64,000 nt of DNA from UBA7672 sp047601145 (lineage in GTDB: Bacteria > Pseudomonadota > Alphaproteobacteria > Caulobacterales > Hyphomonadaceae), in NCBI GenBank assembly GCA_047601145.1, contig JASGJW010000001.1:1550001-1614000 (forward strand). Direction: 5' to 3'. Position 1 is the first letter of the stretch, and every line of letters begins with the position of its first letter. This document shows, one piece after another, positions 1-8,900 of the stretch. A program made the translations under genes and the position numbers. The notes beneath the pieces are model-generated. The model did not search any database and had not been told where the DNA came from. It saw nothing but the letters and a program-made list of their open reading frames with translations.

Positions 1-540
1 CTGGTCGCGGCTCTTCACGTAACCGGGCCGCGTCGCCAGAGCCTGCAGGATCAGGAACTCGGTCACAGTGAGGCGCACGACCTGTCCGTCCCACTGGCAG
101 GCATGCCGGTTCGGATCCAGCGTCAGGCGGCCGCGCACGATCGGCTTCTTGTCGCCATCCTCCGGCGTCGCCGAGGCGCCGCGCGAGCGGCGCAGGATCG
201 CCTTCACGCGTTCACCCAGCAGGCGCATGGAGCAGGGCTTACGGATGAAGTCGTCGGCGCCGATGTTGAAGCCGACCACTTCGTCGATCTCGTCGTCCTT
301 CGAAGTGAGGAAGATCGCCGGCAGGTTTGACGTCTGGCGCAGCTTCCGCAGCAACTCCATGCCGTCCATCTTCGGCATCTTCACGTCGAGGATAGCGATG
401 TCCGGCGGCGTCTCCGATAGGCCCGCGAAAGCGGCCGCCCCGTCGTGATAGGCCCGGACCTGGTAGCCCTCCGCCTCGAAGAAGACCTTGAGGGACTCAA
501 CGATGTTCTCATCGTCGTCCACGAGGGCGATGGTAGCCAT
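1..540 (-). CDS. chvI: ChvI-type DNA-binding response regulator (3' end outside window)
   Basis: OmpR-class response regulator that normally pairs with the membrane sensor kinase ChvG to control envelope and acid-stress genes. The visible 180 residues start MATIALVDDDENIVESL, giving the acidic pocket and then the phosphoacceptor Asp in AILDVKMPKMDGMELL, followed by LTSKDDEIDEVVGFNIGADDF. The start of the winged-helix domain (LTVTEFLILQALATRP) is present before the window ends. The close match to the ChvI pattern TIALVDDD...KMPKMDGMELLRKLRQ supports the name. An in-frame ATG at 546 is an alternative start: an AGGAG lies 4 nt before that one and 10 nt before the ATG at 540. The gene is divergent from the MipZ-like ATPase. 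The partner kinase is not in view. Confidence 0.9.
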   Translation of the reverse strand, partial: MATIALVDDDENIVESLKVFFEAEGYQVRAYHDGAAAFAGLSETPPDIAILDVKMPKMDGMELLRKLRQTSNLPAIFLTSKDDEIDEVVGFNIGADDFIRKPCSMRLLGERVKAILRRSRGASATPEDGDKKPIVRGRLTLDPNRHACQWDGQVVRLTVTEFLILQALATRPGYVKSRDQ

Positions 541-760
541 ATTCATTAATCTCCTGGCGGGCGTCCCGCCGCGCTGCACCTTGCCATAATCGAGGGCTGC
601 GGGCGCAAGGGCAAGTGTCAGTAACTCCCCGTCAGCGCGGGCCTTTTTGCATGAAAATCCTCGTCTGGCACGCGAATTGAACCCTCCTCGTCACGGGAGG
701 CAGGCCGGAACCCGTAAAGGTTACCGGCAAACCGCCCCCCGCAACGTGATGGAGGGGTCC

Positions 761-1549
761 ATGCAGGTTGTCACGATCAGCGGTTTCAAGGGCGGCACGG
801 GTAAGACAACCGTGGCCTCTCTTCTCGGCGTCGCCGCCATCAAGGATGGCTTGCGGGTCGCCTGCCTCGACCTCGACCGCAACACGCGGAACCTGTCCAG
901 TTTTCTGACGCTCCGGCGTGCTTCCCGCCTCCAGAGCCCTGATCACGTGATGCTCATGGATATGGACGAGGAAGTCCGCACCAACGCGAAACCCAAGCAT
1001 TCCGGTCGTCTCGAGCCTCTCGTTCGCATGGCGAAGATGGATGGCTACGACCTCATGATCATCGACACCTCGTCGGGCAACCTTGCCGACGTCTACGAGG
1101 CCCATCTTCTTGCCGACGTCATCCTGACGCCGATGAACGAAAGCCCCGCCGACATGCACGGCCTGTTCGCTACGGTCGGTTCGGCTGCCGCCCCCAGGAT
1201 CAATTATCGCGAAATGATCGAGACCGTCCGTTTTGATCGCAAGCGCTCTGGCCTGCCGATGCAGCGCTGGCATGTCGTCATGAATCGCGTGTCCTCGCTG
1301 CCCTCGAAAGTCGGCACGATCGTCAACGATCGCGTCGCTGCCCTCGCCAAGGAAGCCGGCTTTGAGGCCGTGTGGCGCCTGCGCGACCGCGTCGTTCACC
1401 GCGCTCTCGCGCTCGAAGGCCGCACCGTTTTCGACACGCCGGCCGATGGCAGGCTCACCATGAGCGAGCTTTCGGGCCGCTCGGAAGTCCGCGCTCTTCT
1501 GTCGCTCATCGAGATTGCCCCGTCGCACCAGATGGCGACGGCCGCCTGA
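761..1549 (+). CDS. MipZ-like ParA-family ATPase
   Basis: 262-residue P-loop ATPase of the ParA/MinD superfamily. The deviant Walker A KGGTGKTT is at residues 10-17, with CLDLDRNTRNLSS after it and the Walker B-like stretch LMIIDTSSGN. The C-terminal half follows the layout of MipZ, the Caulobacter division-plane inhibitor: TPMNESPADMHGL, then a Trp-containing strand ending in MNR, then LAKEAGFEAVWRLRDRVVHR and a final SEVRALLSLI. MipZ-type proteins form polar gradients and inhibit FtsZ. Whether this is the primary MipZ or a paralogue cannot be told here. The ATG at 761 follows GGAGGGG; an in-frame ATG lies 12 nt upstream. There is no parB next to it. A strong terminator follows. Confidence 0.75.
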   Translation: MQVVTISGFKGGTGKTTVASLLGVAAIKDGLRVACLDLDRNTRNLSSFLTLRRASRLQSPDHVMLMDMDEEVRTNAKPKHSGRLEPLVRMAKMDGYDLMIIDTSSGNLADVYEAHLLADVILTPMNESPADMHGLFATVGSAAAPRINYREMIETVRFDRKRSGLPMQRWHVVMNRVSSLPSKVGTIVNDRVAALAKEAGFEAVWRLRDRVVHRALALEGRTVFDTPADGRLTMSELSGRSEVRALLSLIEIAPSHQMATAA

Positions 1550-1580
1550 TCTCTTCGTCTCTGCATGGCCTCACACTCAT

Positions 1581-1609
1581 CCCCGGGCGAAAGCCCGGGG
1601 TTTTTCTTT
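1581..1609 (+). terminator. Rho-independent terminator after the MipZ-like gene
   Basis: A perfect 8-bp stem CCCCGGGC / GCCCGGGG with a GAAA tetraloop is followed directly by TTTTTCTTT. It lies 31 nt after the stop codon of the upstream ATPase gene. Confidence 0.93.
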
Positions 1610-1703
1610 GTCCAGTCTTGCTACCGCGCGGCAACAAACGACTCGGAACTGTCGCACTGCTGGACTAGGGTCTCCCCGATTTAGACTCGCGTGGGAGATT
1701 CAA

Positions 1704-3236
1704 ATGATCCGGACTGTGCTTGCGGTGTCTGTCGTTGCGCTGGGTGCTGCTGCTTGTGCCACGGCATTCCAGCCAACTCACATGGCCGTCGCGCCGGTGC
1801 AGGCGCAGGACAGTTACTATGTGAGGGGTCATGCAGCGGTCGACGCCCGCGCGACGGAGCGCGGCTTTAAGCGCGCCAAGAACGTCATCCTGTTCGTCGG
1901 CGACGGCATGGGCATATCAACAATTACAGCCGCGCGCATCTATGCCGGCCAGCGCAAAGGCCTCGACGGGGAAAGCTATCAGCTGGCGATGGAAAAGTTG
2001 CCGTACTCGGCTTTCTCCAAGACCTACACCCACGACAGCCAGGTCGCTGACTCCGCGCCCACCGCCGTCGCGATGACCACCGGGGTCAAGTCGTACAACG
2101 GCACGCTGGGCATAACGCAAGGCGCCAACATCAAGGATTGCGCGACGGCGAAATCCAACGGCACGACGTCCCTCTGGGAGATCGCCGAAGACGCCGGAAT
2201 GGCCACGGGCGTGATCTCCACGGCGCGCCTCACGCATGCAACGCCTGCCGCCACCTATGCCGAAACCACGGAGCGCGACTGGGAAAGCGACAACAACGTC
2301 TCAGCGGAAGGCAAGGCCAAGGGCTGCACAGACATCGCGGCGCAGTTCGTCGCGTGGCAGTCCGCGCACGGCAACGGCTTCGACGTCGCGATGGGCGGCG
2401 GCCGCACGAACTTCCTGCCGAACACGGTGGCCGATCCGGAATACGCCAACCAGAAAGGCAACCGCACCGACGGGCGCAATCTCGTCGAGGAGTGGAAAGC
2501 CGGTGCGCCGAACCGCACTTTCGTCACTGACAAGGCCGGCTTCGACGCGTTCAACTGGAACAGCGATGGACAGATCCTCGGCCTCTTCGAGCCGTCGCAC
2601 ATGCAGTACGACCTCGATCGCGCCAAGGATGGGAAGGGCGAGCCGACGATCGCGGAGATGACGCGCAACGCCATCACGCGCCTGTCCCGCAATCCCAACG
2701 GCTACGTGATGATGATCGAAGGTGGTCGCGTCGATCACGGCCTGCACGCGGGCGATGCCCAGCGTGCGCTCGGAGATGCGGCGGCCCTCGATGAAGCGAT
2801 CGCCACGGCCGTCGCGATGACCGATCCGAACGAGACGCTGATCATCGTCACAGCTGATCACAGCCACACGCTGATCATCCAGGGTTATCCGGATCGCGGA
2901 AATCCGATCCTTGGCCTCGTGAAGGAAGGCGGCAAGCTGACGATCGCGCGCGATGGCAAGCCTTATACGACGCTGTCCTTCGCCAATGGTCCGGGCTCGG
3001 TCTGCAAGGCGCAGCCGGACGGCAAATGGCTGTGCGACCGCTCCGATCTCACCAATGTCGACACGGGCGCGCTCGGCTTCCTGCAGCAGTCGCTTACGCC
3101 GCTCTCCTCCGAAACCCATGGCGGTGAAGACGTTGCCATCTTCGCGGGCGGCCCTGGCGCCAACCTGTTCTCCGGCACGGTGGAGGAAAACGAGATCTTC
3201 CACGTGATGGCGAAGTCGCTCGGGCTGGTGAAATAA
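1704..3236 (+). CDS. phoA: Exported alkaline phosphatase (PhoA family)
   Basis: 510-residue exported phosphomonoesterase that releases phosphate from organic phosphates outside the cytoplasm. A signal sequence (MIRTVLAVSVVALGAAACA) comes first; the Cys at residue 18 lacks a good lipobox. Family motifs are ILFVGDGMG (residues 63-70, metal binding), DSAPTAVA (the Ser at 117 is the expected nucleophile), MMIEGGRVDHGLHAGD, and TADHSHT with the metal-binding His residues. The length fits the family. The ATG at 1704 is chosen because the signal peptide starts there; the reading frame is open further upstream without a signal. It stands alone between two hairpins. No clear Pho box was recognised upstream. 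Confidence 0.9.
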   Translation: MIRTVLAVSVVALGAAACATAFQPTHMAVAPVQAQDSYYVRGHAAVDARATERGFKRAKNVILFVGDGMGISTITAARIYAGQRKGLDGESYQLAMEKLPYSAFSKTYTHDSQVADSAPTAVAMTTGVKSYNGTLGITQGANIKDCATAKSNGTTSLWEIAEDAGMATGVISTARLTHATPAATYAETTERDWESDNNVSAEGKAKGCTDIAAQFVAWQSAHGNGFDVAMGGGRTNFLPNTVADPEYANQKGNRTDGRNLVEEWKAGAPNRTFVTDKAGFDAFNWNSDGQILGLFEPSHMQYDLDRAKDGKGEPTIAEMTRNAITRLSRNPNGYVMMIEGGRVDHGLHAGDAQRALGDAAALDEAIATAVAMTDPNETLIIVTADHSHTLIIQGYPDRGNPILGLVKEGGKLTIARDGKPYTTLSFANGPGSVCKAQPDGKWLCDRSDLTNVDTGALGFLQQSLTPLSSETHGGEDVAIFAGGPGANLFSGTVEENEIFHVMAKSLGLVK

Positions 3237-3243
3237 GGCATTG

Positions 3244-3269
3244 CGCCCTCGTCCGGCGGGGCGAGGGCG
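3244..3269 (+). terminator. Possible hairpin terminator after the phosphatase gene
   Basis: Eight-bp arms CGCCCTCG / CGAGGGCG enclose a 10-nt loop just after the phosphatase stop. There is no T-tract, so it may act only as a transcript-stabilising hairpin. Confidence 0.4.
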
Positions 3270-3341
3270 AACCAGCCACCATCGTTCCGCCTTCCTGCCG
3301 CCCTGAAAAGCCTGCTAGCCTCCCTACGCTTGGAGGAAGCA

Positions 3342-3713
3342 ATGCGTGTTCTGATTCTCGCCGCCATCGCCGCATTCGCGCCGGTTGCCGCGGCGCAGCC
3401 CGGTCCACGTGTCGTGATCGAGGATGACGTCAGCCACGACAACGCCATCAAGTGCAGCGCCCTTCGCGCCTCACAGGTTCAGGCGCTCGCGGACGCCCGC
3501 GCCACGCCTGACGCCTTGCTGAGGAACACACACGAGGCCTGGGGCGCCTATCTGAAAGCGCAGCCCGGCTACGACGCCGCGAAGGCGAAGGCCGAGACCG
3601 AGGCGCGGATGAACAGCTTCAAGTCTTCGCCGGGTTTCTACGCCAATCCTGCCGCCTTCCTCGAGAGTCTCGAGAAGGACTGCGCCACCTTCGAAATCCG
3701 TTCCGCCAACTGA
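3342..3713 (+). CDS. Small exported protein of unknown function
   Basis: 123 residues. A signal peptide (MRVLILAAIAAFAPVAAA, cleavage expected before QPG) is followed by a mature part of about 100 residues. Two Cys (in KCSALR and KDCATF) could form a disulfide in the periplasm. The rest is Ala/Lys-rich helix (YDAAKAKAETEARM). The ATG at 3342 follows TGGAGGAAGCA. No family was recognised. It is 20 nt upstream of a lipoprotein gene on the same strand, so the two probably share a transcript. Confidence 0.7.
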   Translation: MRVLILAAIAAFAPVAAAQPGPRVVIEDDVSHDNAIKCSALRASQVQALADARATPDALLRNTHEAWGAYLKAQPGYDAAKAKAETEARMNSFKSSPGFYANPAAFLESLEKDCATFEIRSAN

Positions 3714-3733
3714 CCGCATCACGGGGAGCCATC

Positions 3734-4348
3734 ATGCGCCTGGCCGTTTCCGCTCTGGCTTTGCTCGCGCTCGCCGCGTGCCAGCCTGATACCAAGCCGG
3801 CCTCCGAAAGCGCCGCTGCGCCCGATACGTTGGGTGCACCCACGCCTGAAGACCTCGGGCAGGACGATCCGAGCGTTCCGTTTGTTCCGGCCGCCGTCGA
3901 TCCGCCGCGCACTTACGAGGCCACGTCCAAGACCGCGATGAGCTTCACGCCGGGCGTACTCACAGTCACGCCGACCCCTCAGACCGGACCCAACCACGCC
4001 GGCGGCGCAACCTTCGCGTTCGGAAATGGCTATACGCTCGAGACGACGTTCGAGCCCGGCGGCGCGCTGATGGGCGAAAAACCGTTCAACTTCACCAATT
4101 TCATCATCGACTCCTCGGGTGCGCCGATCGATCCATCGAAGATCATGATGTACGGTGTCGACAAGGAAACCGTTCCGGCAGGATCAGCCAATGGCGGCTT
4201 CTGCGAGAAGACGTCCTTCATTGCGACCTACCTCGCGAAAAGTCCCGGTGCGGAAGATCTCACCATCGTTGCCTTTTCCGGCGACCAGTGGCCGCCGAAG
4301 GATCAGACCACGCTCTGCGGCACGTTCATGTATTCGAACGTCCACTAG
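3734..4348 (+). CDS. Lipoprotein of unknown function
   Basis: 204 residues with a clear lipoprotein signal (MRLAVSALALLALAAC, lipobox LAAC at residues 13-16) followed by a low-complexity Ala/Pro/Glu linker to about residue 50. The globular remainder contains FAFGNGYTLETTF and a closing CGTFMYSNVH. The three Cys are the lipid-anchor Cys and two in the mature domain (GGFCEKT and LCGTF). Probably periplasmic. No family recognised. It lies 20 nt after the small exported protein and converges on the beta-lactamase-fold gene. Confidence 0.7.
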   Translation: MRLAVSALALLALAACQPDTKPASESAAAPDTLGAPTPEDLGQDDPSVPFVPAAVDPPRTYEATSKTAMSFTPGVLTVTPTPQTGPNHAGGATFAFGNGYTLETTFEPGGALMGEKPFNFTNFIIDSSGAPIDPSKIMMYGVDKETVPAGSANGGFCEKTSFIATYLAKSPGAEDLTIVAFSGDQWPPKDQTTLCGTFMYSNVH

Positions 4349-4355
4349 GGCGGGG

Positions 4356-5705
4356 CTATTCCACCGCTGAGTAGATCAGAGCGCGGATCTTGGCCTGGTC
4401 CTCCAGCCCGCCCGCGGGGATGAGCTGCGTCATGTAGACGACCGTGAGTCCCTGCGCGGGATCGACCCAGTAGGTCGAGTGGTAAGCGCCGCCCCAGCCA
4501 AAATCGCCGACCGAACCGAGATTGCCCATCAGGCTGGGATCCTTGGTGATGCGGAAGCCGAGGCCGAAGCCCTGACCAGGCTGGTAGACCGCCGTGACCA
4601 GCGTGTCGTGGCTCATGAGGTCAACCGACTTGCGCGAGAGATATCGTTTGCCCTCGAACACGCCGCCATCGAGCAGCATCTGCAGGAAGCGCGAATAATC
4701 GCGCGCCGTCGACAGGAGGCCAGCGCCGCCCGCGAACGCCTTGCACGGCCCGCCCAGATAGCTGCCCTGACCAACATGGCCCGTGCCCTGCCATCCGCCA
4801 GGCGAGGGCGCGCGTTCCGATTTCCCGTCCTTCGCCGAATAGACCACCGCCAGTCGGCTTGCCTTGTCCGCGGGCAGGCAGAATGTCGTGTCCGTCATGC
4901 CGATCGGATCGATGACCCGTTCCTTCAGGAACACATCCAGCGACTTGCCCGACAGCTTCTCGACCACGACGCCAAGAATATCGGTGTTGTAGCCATAGAC
5001 CCATTGCTCGCCTGGCTGCGCCGCCATCGGCAGCTTGGCCATCTTCGTGACGACCTCGGAGACCGGCACGGTCTTGTTCGCGAAATACCAGCCATAGACG
5101 CCGGCATCCTTCCACGCTTTTTCGGCAGGCCCTGTCCCGTAGGAAATCCCTGCCGTATGCGAGAGCAGGTCGCGGATCGTGATCGGCCGCTTCGCCGGAA
5201 CGACATCATAGCCACTCTTCGCCTTCGGGTTCGCGACCGCCACCGTCGTCTTCGACCATTCGGGCAGGAACTTGCCGAGCGGATCGTCGAGCACCAGCTT
5301 GCCCTCCTCCATCAGCATCATGATCGCGGTCGAGGTCAGCGCCTTGGTCTGCGAGGCAATGCGGAAGATCGTGTCTTCCTGCATGGGCGCGCCGGCTTCT
5401 CGGTCACGCCAGCCATAGACGCCGTTGAACACTTCGCGCCCGTCCTGATGGATCTTGAGGACTGCGCCTGCCAGCTTTCCGTCCGACACATACTGCTTCA
5501 TCACTCTGTCGAGCACAGCGAGTCGCGCCTGCGAGATGCCGTGCGGCGCATCGTTGATGATGGAGCCGTGCTGCAGGGGAGGCTGCGCCAGCGGCGGCGC
5601 CATCGGCATCGCCGCCACGAGCGCAGGCCGTGCTGTTTCCGTCACCGCCACCACGCAGCCCGAAAGCGCCAGCGCGCCGATCCCGGCCAGCAACAGTTTC
5701 CGCAT
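4356..5705 (-). CDS. Serine hydrolase lipoprotein, beta-lactamase/class C fold
   Basis: 449 residues. The signal MRKLLLAGIGALALSGC has lipobox LSGC. The domain has the class C/esterase triad pattern: SxxK in FRIASQTKALTS, YxN in WVYGYNTDILG, and a C-terminal GWGGAYHSTYW in the position of the third motif. Members of this family hydrolyse esters, peptides or, less often, beta-lactams; the substrate cannot be read from sequence. The ATG at 5705 is preceded by GGGGAGGACCTC, a strong ribosome site. The gene is divergent from the GMC oxidoreductase. Confidence 0.85.
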   Translation of the reverse strand: MRKLLLAGIGALALSGCVVAVTETARPALVAAMPMAPPLAQPPLQHGSIINDAPHGISQARLAVLDRVMKQYVSDGKLAGAVLKIHQDGREVFNGVYGWRDREAGAPMQEDTIFRIASQTKALTSTAIMMLMEEGKLVLDDPLGKFLPEWSKTTVAVANPKAKSGYDVVPAKRPITIRDLLSHTAGISYGTGPAEKAWKDAGVYGWYFANKTVPVSEVVTKMAKLPMAAQPGEQWVYGYNTDILGVVVEKLSGKSLDVFLKERVIDPIGMTDTTFCLPADKASRLAVVYSAKDGKSERAPSPGGWQGTGHVGQGSYLGGPCKAFAGGAGLLSTARDYSRFLQMLLDGGVFEGKRYLSRKSVDLMSHDTLVTAVYQPGQGFGLGFRITKDPSLMGNLGSVGDFGWGGAYHSTYWVDPAQGLTVVYMTQLIPAGGLEDQAKIRALIYSAVE

Positions 5706-5866
5706 GAGGTCCTCCCCAATTGTCTGGCCAGGCATATGGCCAAGTCTTTGGACAGACGATGGAAACCGTTTGCAGGCCGGTCAAGCCGTTTCCCTTGGTC
5801 AACAGGCGGGAGAAGTGGGTTGATCCTTTACCATCCCGCGTGATTGTGCGGCTCAGAGAGAGGGCC

Positions 5867-7483
5867 ATGGACGAGAGCTTCGATTACATCATCGTCGGCG
5901 CCGGCAGCGCGGGCTGCGTGCTGGCCAACCGTCTCTCGGCCGATCCGAAGAACCGCGTCCTGCTGCTGGAAGCCGGCGGCAGAGACAACTGGATCTGGTT
6001 TCACATCCCCGTCGGCTATCTCTTCGCCATCGGCAATCCGCGCGCCGACTGGATGTTCGAGACTGATCCGGTCCCCGGCCTCAATGGCCGCTCGCTGAAA
6101 TACCCAAGAGGAAAAGTCATCGGTGGCTCGTCGGCGATCAACGCCATGATCTACATGCGCGGGCAAGCGAGCGACTACGACGCCTGGCGCCAGCAGGGTC
6201 TTGCCGGCTGGGGCTGGGACGATGTGAAGCCCTTCTTCATGAAGCAGCAGGATCACGTCACCGGCGGCGAGCATCACGGCACGGGCGGCGAATGGCGTGT
6301 CGAGCATCCGCGCATGCGCTGGCAAATCCTCGAAGCCTTTGCCGCGGCGGCCGACCAGGCCGGCATCCCGCATACCGCCGATTTCAACACGGGCGACAAC
6401 ACCGGCGTCGGCTATTTCCAGGTAAATCAGAAGCAAGGCGTACGCTGGTCATCCGCGCGCGGCTTCCTCAAGCCAGTCCTGAAATCACGCCCCAATCTCA
6501 AGCTCGTAACCGGTGCGTTCGTCGAGAACGTGGTGATGCACAACAACCGCGCCATCGGTGTCGCCTGGTTCCGCGAAACGCGCCACGATGTCGACCACCA
6601 CGTCTCACGCGCTCCCAACATCATTCTGGCTGCTGGCGCCGTGCAGTCACCGAAGATCCTCGAGATGTCCGGCATCGGGCAGGGCGAGCGCTTGAAGGCG
6701 CTTGGCCTGCCGGTCGTCCACGAACTTCCCGGCGTCGGCGAAAACCTGCAGGACCATCTCCAGCTGCGCCCGATCTACGAAGTGCGCGGCGTGCAGACGA
6801 TGAACGAACAGTACGCCAACTGGCTGCGTCGTCCGTTCATGGCCTTCGACTACGCCTTCCGCCGGCGCGGACCCATGACGATGGCGCCTTCGCAGATGGG
6901 CGCCTTCGCGAAGTCGAACGATCGCCACGCCACCTCCAACGTGCAGTTCCACGTCCAGCCGTTGTCACTCCCGAAATTCGGCGAGCCGATGCACGACTTC
7001 CCCGCCATCACGATCAGCGTGTGCAATCTTCGCCCCGACAGCCGCGGCTCGATCCACGCGAAATCGCCCGATCCCGAAACCGCCCCATCGATCCAGCCCA
7101 ACTATCTCGCGACCGAGTCCGATCGCATCACCGCCATCGAATCCCTCCGCCTGGTCCGGAAGATCGTCAGCCAGCCTGCGCTCAAGCGCTACGATCCGGA
7201 AGAATTCCTCCCCGGCGCCAGCCTCCAGTCCGACGAAGACCTCACGAAAGCCGCTGGCGACATCGGCACCACGATCTTCCACCCCGTCGGCACCGCGAAG
7301 ATGGGCCTCGCCTCCGATCCGATGTCGGTCGTCGATGACCGCCTCAGGGTTCGCGGCGTCGAAGGCCTGCGCGTCATCGACGCCTCCGTGATGCCCACCA
7401 TCACCAGCGGCAACACCAACTCGCCCACGATGATGATCGCGGAAAAGGGCGCCGCGATGCTGCTCGAAGACGCGAAGCGCTAG
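5867..7483 (+). CDS. GMC-family FAD oxidoreductase (choline dehydrogenase-like)
   Basis: 538 residues. The N-terminal FAD-binding motif is DYIIVGAGSAGCVLANRLS, followed by the GMC signatures YPRGKVIGGSSAINAMIYMRG (first 20 residues shown from Y) and ILAAGAVQSPKILEMSGIG. The C-terminal part carries IFHPVGTAKMG and RVIDASVMPTITSGNT with the expected catalytic His and Asn region. These enzymes oxidise alcohols such as choline, polyethylene glycol or long-chain alcohols; no betaine-aldehyde dehydrogenase or BetI neighbour supports choline specifically. The ATG at 5867 is chosen because the FAD motif begins seven residues later and AGAGAGGG precedes it. Confidence 0.88.
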   Translation: MDESFDYIIVGAGSAGCVLANRLSADPKNRVLLLEAGGRDNWIWFHIPVGYLFAIGNPRADWMFETDPVPGLNGRSLKYPRGKVIGGSSAINAMIYMRGQASDYDAWRQQGLAGWGWDDVKPFFMKQQDHVTGGEHHGTGGEWRVEHPRMRWQILEAFAAAADQAGIPHTADFNTGDNTGVGYFQVNQKQGVRWSSARGFLKPVLKSRPNLKLVTGAFVENVVMHNNRAIGVAWFRETRHDVDHHVSRAPNIILAAGAVQSPKILEMSGIGQGERLKALGLPVVHELPGVGENLQDHLQLRPIYEVRGVQTMNEQYANWLRRPFMAFDYAFRRRGPMTMAPSQMGAFAKSNDRHATSNVQFHVQPLSLPKFGEPMHDFPAITISVCNLRPDSRGSIHAKSPDPETAPSIQPNYLATESDRITAIESLRLVRKIVSQPALKRYDPEEFLPGASLQSDEDLTKAAGDIGTTIFHPVGTAKMGLASDPMSVVDDRLRVRGVEGLRVIDASVMPTITSGNTNSPTMMIAEKGAAMLLEDAKR

Positions 7484-7590
7484 GCGTTTGCGCCCAATAC
7501 CCTGAAATCACGCGCTTTCTGTGGCGGAAGCTTGCTCCTTTGAACCCCCGGCGCTATCTCCCCGCATCGAATCCCGGAGCCTCTCCCCAC

Positions 7591-8541
7591 ATGGCCACCA
7601 CCTACCTCGAATTCGAAAAGCCCTTCGCTGATCTCGAAAAGAAGATCGCGGAGCTCGAAGCCGCTGGCGGCGCCACTGTCGAGGACGAAGTCGGCAAGCT
7701 GCGCGAGAAGGCCGAGAAGCAGCTCGAGCACATCTACTCCCACCTAAACGCCTGGCAGAAGACGCAGGTCGCGCGCCATCCCGAGCGCCCGCACTTCCTC
7801 GACTATGTCGAGAACCTGTTCGAGGAATTCGTCGAGCTCGCCGGCGATCGCAAGTTCATGAACGACGACGCCATCCTCGGCGGCCTCGCGCGCTTCCGCG
7901 GCAAGCCGGTCGTCGTCATCGGTCATGAGAAGGGTCGCGACACGCAGACCCGCCTCAAGCACAATTTCGGCATGGGCAAGCCGGAAGGCTACCGCAAGGC
8001 GGTGCGCCTCATTGAGCTTGCCGGCCGTTTCAACCTGCCGGTCATAGCGCTGGTCGACACCTCCGGCGCCTTCCCGGGCAAGGGCGGCGAGGAACGCGGC
8101 CAGGCCGAAGCGTTGGCCCGCGCCATTGAAGCATGCCTCACGCTGGATACGCCGATGATCTCCGTGATCGTCGGCGAGGGCGGTTCGGGCGGCGCGGTTG
8201 CGCTCGCATCCGGCAACAGGGTGCTGATGATGGAGCACGCGGTCTATTCGGTGATCTCGCCGGAAGGCGCCGCCTCGATCCTCTTCCGCGATTCCAAGCG
8301 CGCCAAGGACACCGCCGAGGCGATGAAGATCACCGCGCAGGACCTCGAGAAATTCCGCATCGTCGACGCCATCGTGCCCGAGCCAATGGGCGGCGCCCAT
8401 CGCGATCCCAAGGAGGCGATGGAAAAGGTCGGCGACGCGATCGAGGAAGCGCTGTCCACCCTGCAGGGCATGACGCCCGATGACCTGCGCGCCCAGCGCA
8501 AGGAACGCTTCTACGCCATCGGCCGGGAAGGGCTTGCGTGA
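7591..8541 (+). CDS. accA: Acetyl-CoA carboxylase carboxyltransferase subunit alpha
   Basis: 316 residues, the normal AccA length. With AccD it transfers the carboxyl group from biotin-BCCP to acetyl-CoA to give malonyl-CoA, the first step of fatty-acid synthesis, in the cytoplasm. Characteristic stretches are YLEFEKPFADLEKKIAELE at the start, GHEKGRDTQTRLKHNFGMGK, PEGYRKAVRL, DTSGAFPGKGGEERGQAEA and GEGGSGGAVALA. The ATG at 7591 matches the usual N-terminus. Its stop overlaps the next start (ATG and TGA share bases at 8539-8543), implying translational coupling. Confidence 0.97.
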   Translation: MATTYLEFEKPFADLEKKIAELEAAGGATVEDEVGKLREKAEKQLEHIYSHLNAWQKTQVARHPERPHFLDYVENLFEEFVELAGDRKFMNDDAILGGLARFRGKPVVVIGHEKGRDTQTRLKHNFGMGKPEGYRKAVRLIELAGRFNLPVIALVDTSGAFPGKGGEERGQAEALARAIEACLTLDTPMISVIVGEGGSGGAVALASGNRVLMMEHAVYSVISPEGAASILFRDSKRAKDTAEAMKITAQDLEKFRIVDAIVPEPMGGAHRDPKEAMEKVGDAIEEALSTLQGMTPDDLRAQRKERFYAIGREGLA

Positions 8542-8900
8542 TGAAACGTCTGGATGTGGCGGAGGCGGAAGCCCGCAAAGCGGTCGACGAGTGGATCGCA
8601 GCGGGCAATGCCTGCGCCCCCTATCCCGGCGCTTCGGCCTTGCAGATGTTCGACGTCGACCAGCGCATGTTTGCGCGCATCGCCGAAGCCTATGAAGTCG
8701 ATACGCCCAGCGTCGCTGCCTTCTGGTCGGCTTATGGCCTCGCCTGGGCCCGGGGTTCATGCGAGGCAACCTTCGGCTTCTCGTCGTGGATGATGCCGTG
8801 GGCCTCCGTCGATGTGCGCGCCATGATGCTCCAGCGGATGACCGAGCGTTTTGGCGAAGCCGCCATCACCGCGTTCCGCGCTCGGTCAAAGCTGAGCTAG
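8541..8900 (+). CDS. Orphan protein translationally coupled to accA
   Basis: 119 residues, soluble, with no signal peptide or transmembrane segment. It contains the conserved-looking stretches ACAPYPGASALQMFDVDQR and FGFSSWMMPWASVDVRAMM. No family recognised. It starts within the accA stop codon (TGATG), so it is translated with accA. Its own stop overlaps the stop of the next minus-strand gene in the shared tetranucleotide CTAG. Confidence 0.65.
   Translation: MKRLDVAEAEARKAVDEWIAAGNACAPYPGASALQMFDVDQRMFARIAEAYEVDTPSVAAFWSAYGLAWARGSCEATFGFSSWMMPWASVDVRAMMLQRMTERFGEAAITAFRARSKLS

Noticed and set aside
4479..5843. Long open frame antisense to the beta-lactamase-fold gene
   Set aside because: It is rich in Arg, His and Ala with no family motifs and lies fully over a well-supported gene; a typical high-GC shadow frame.
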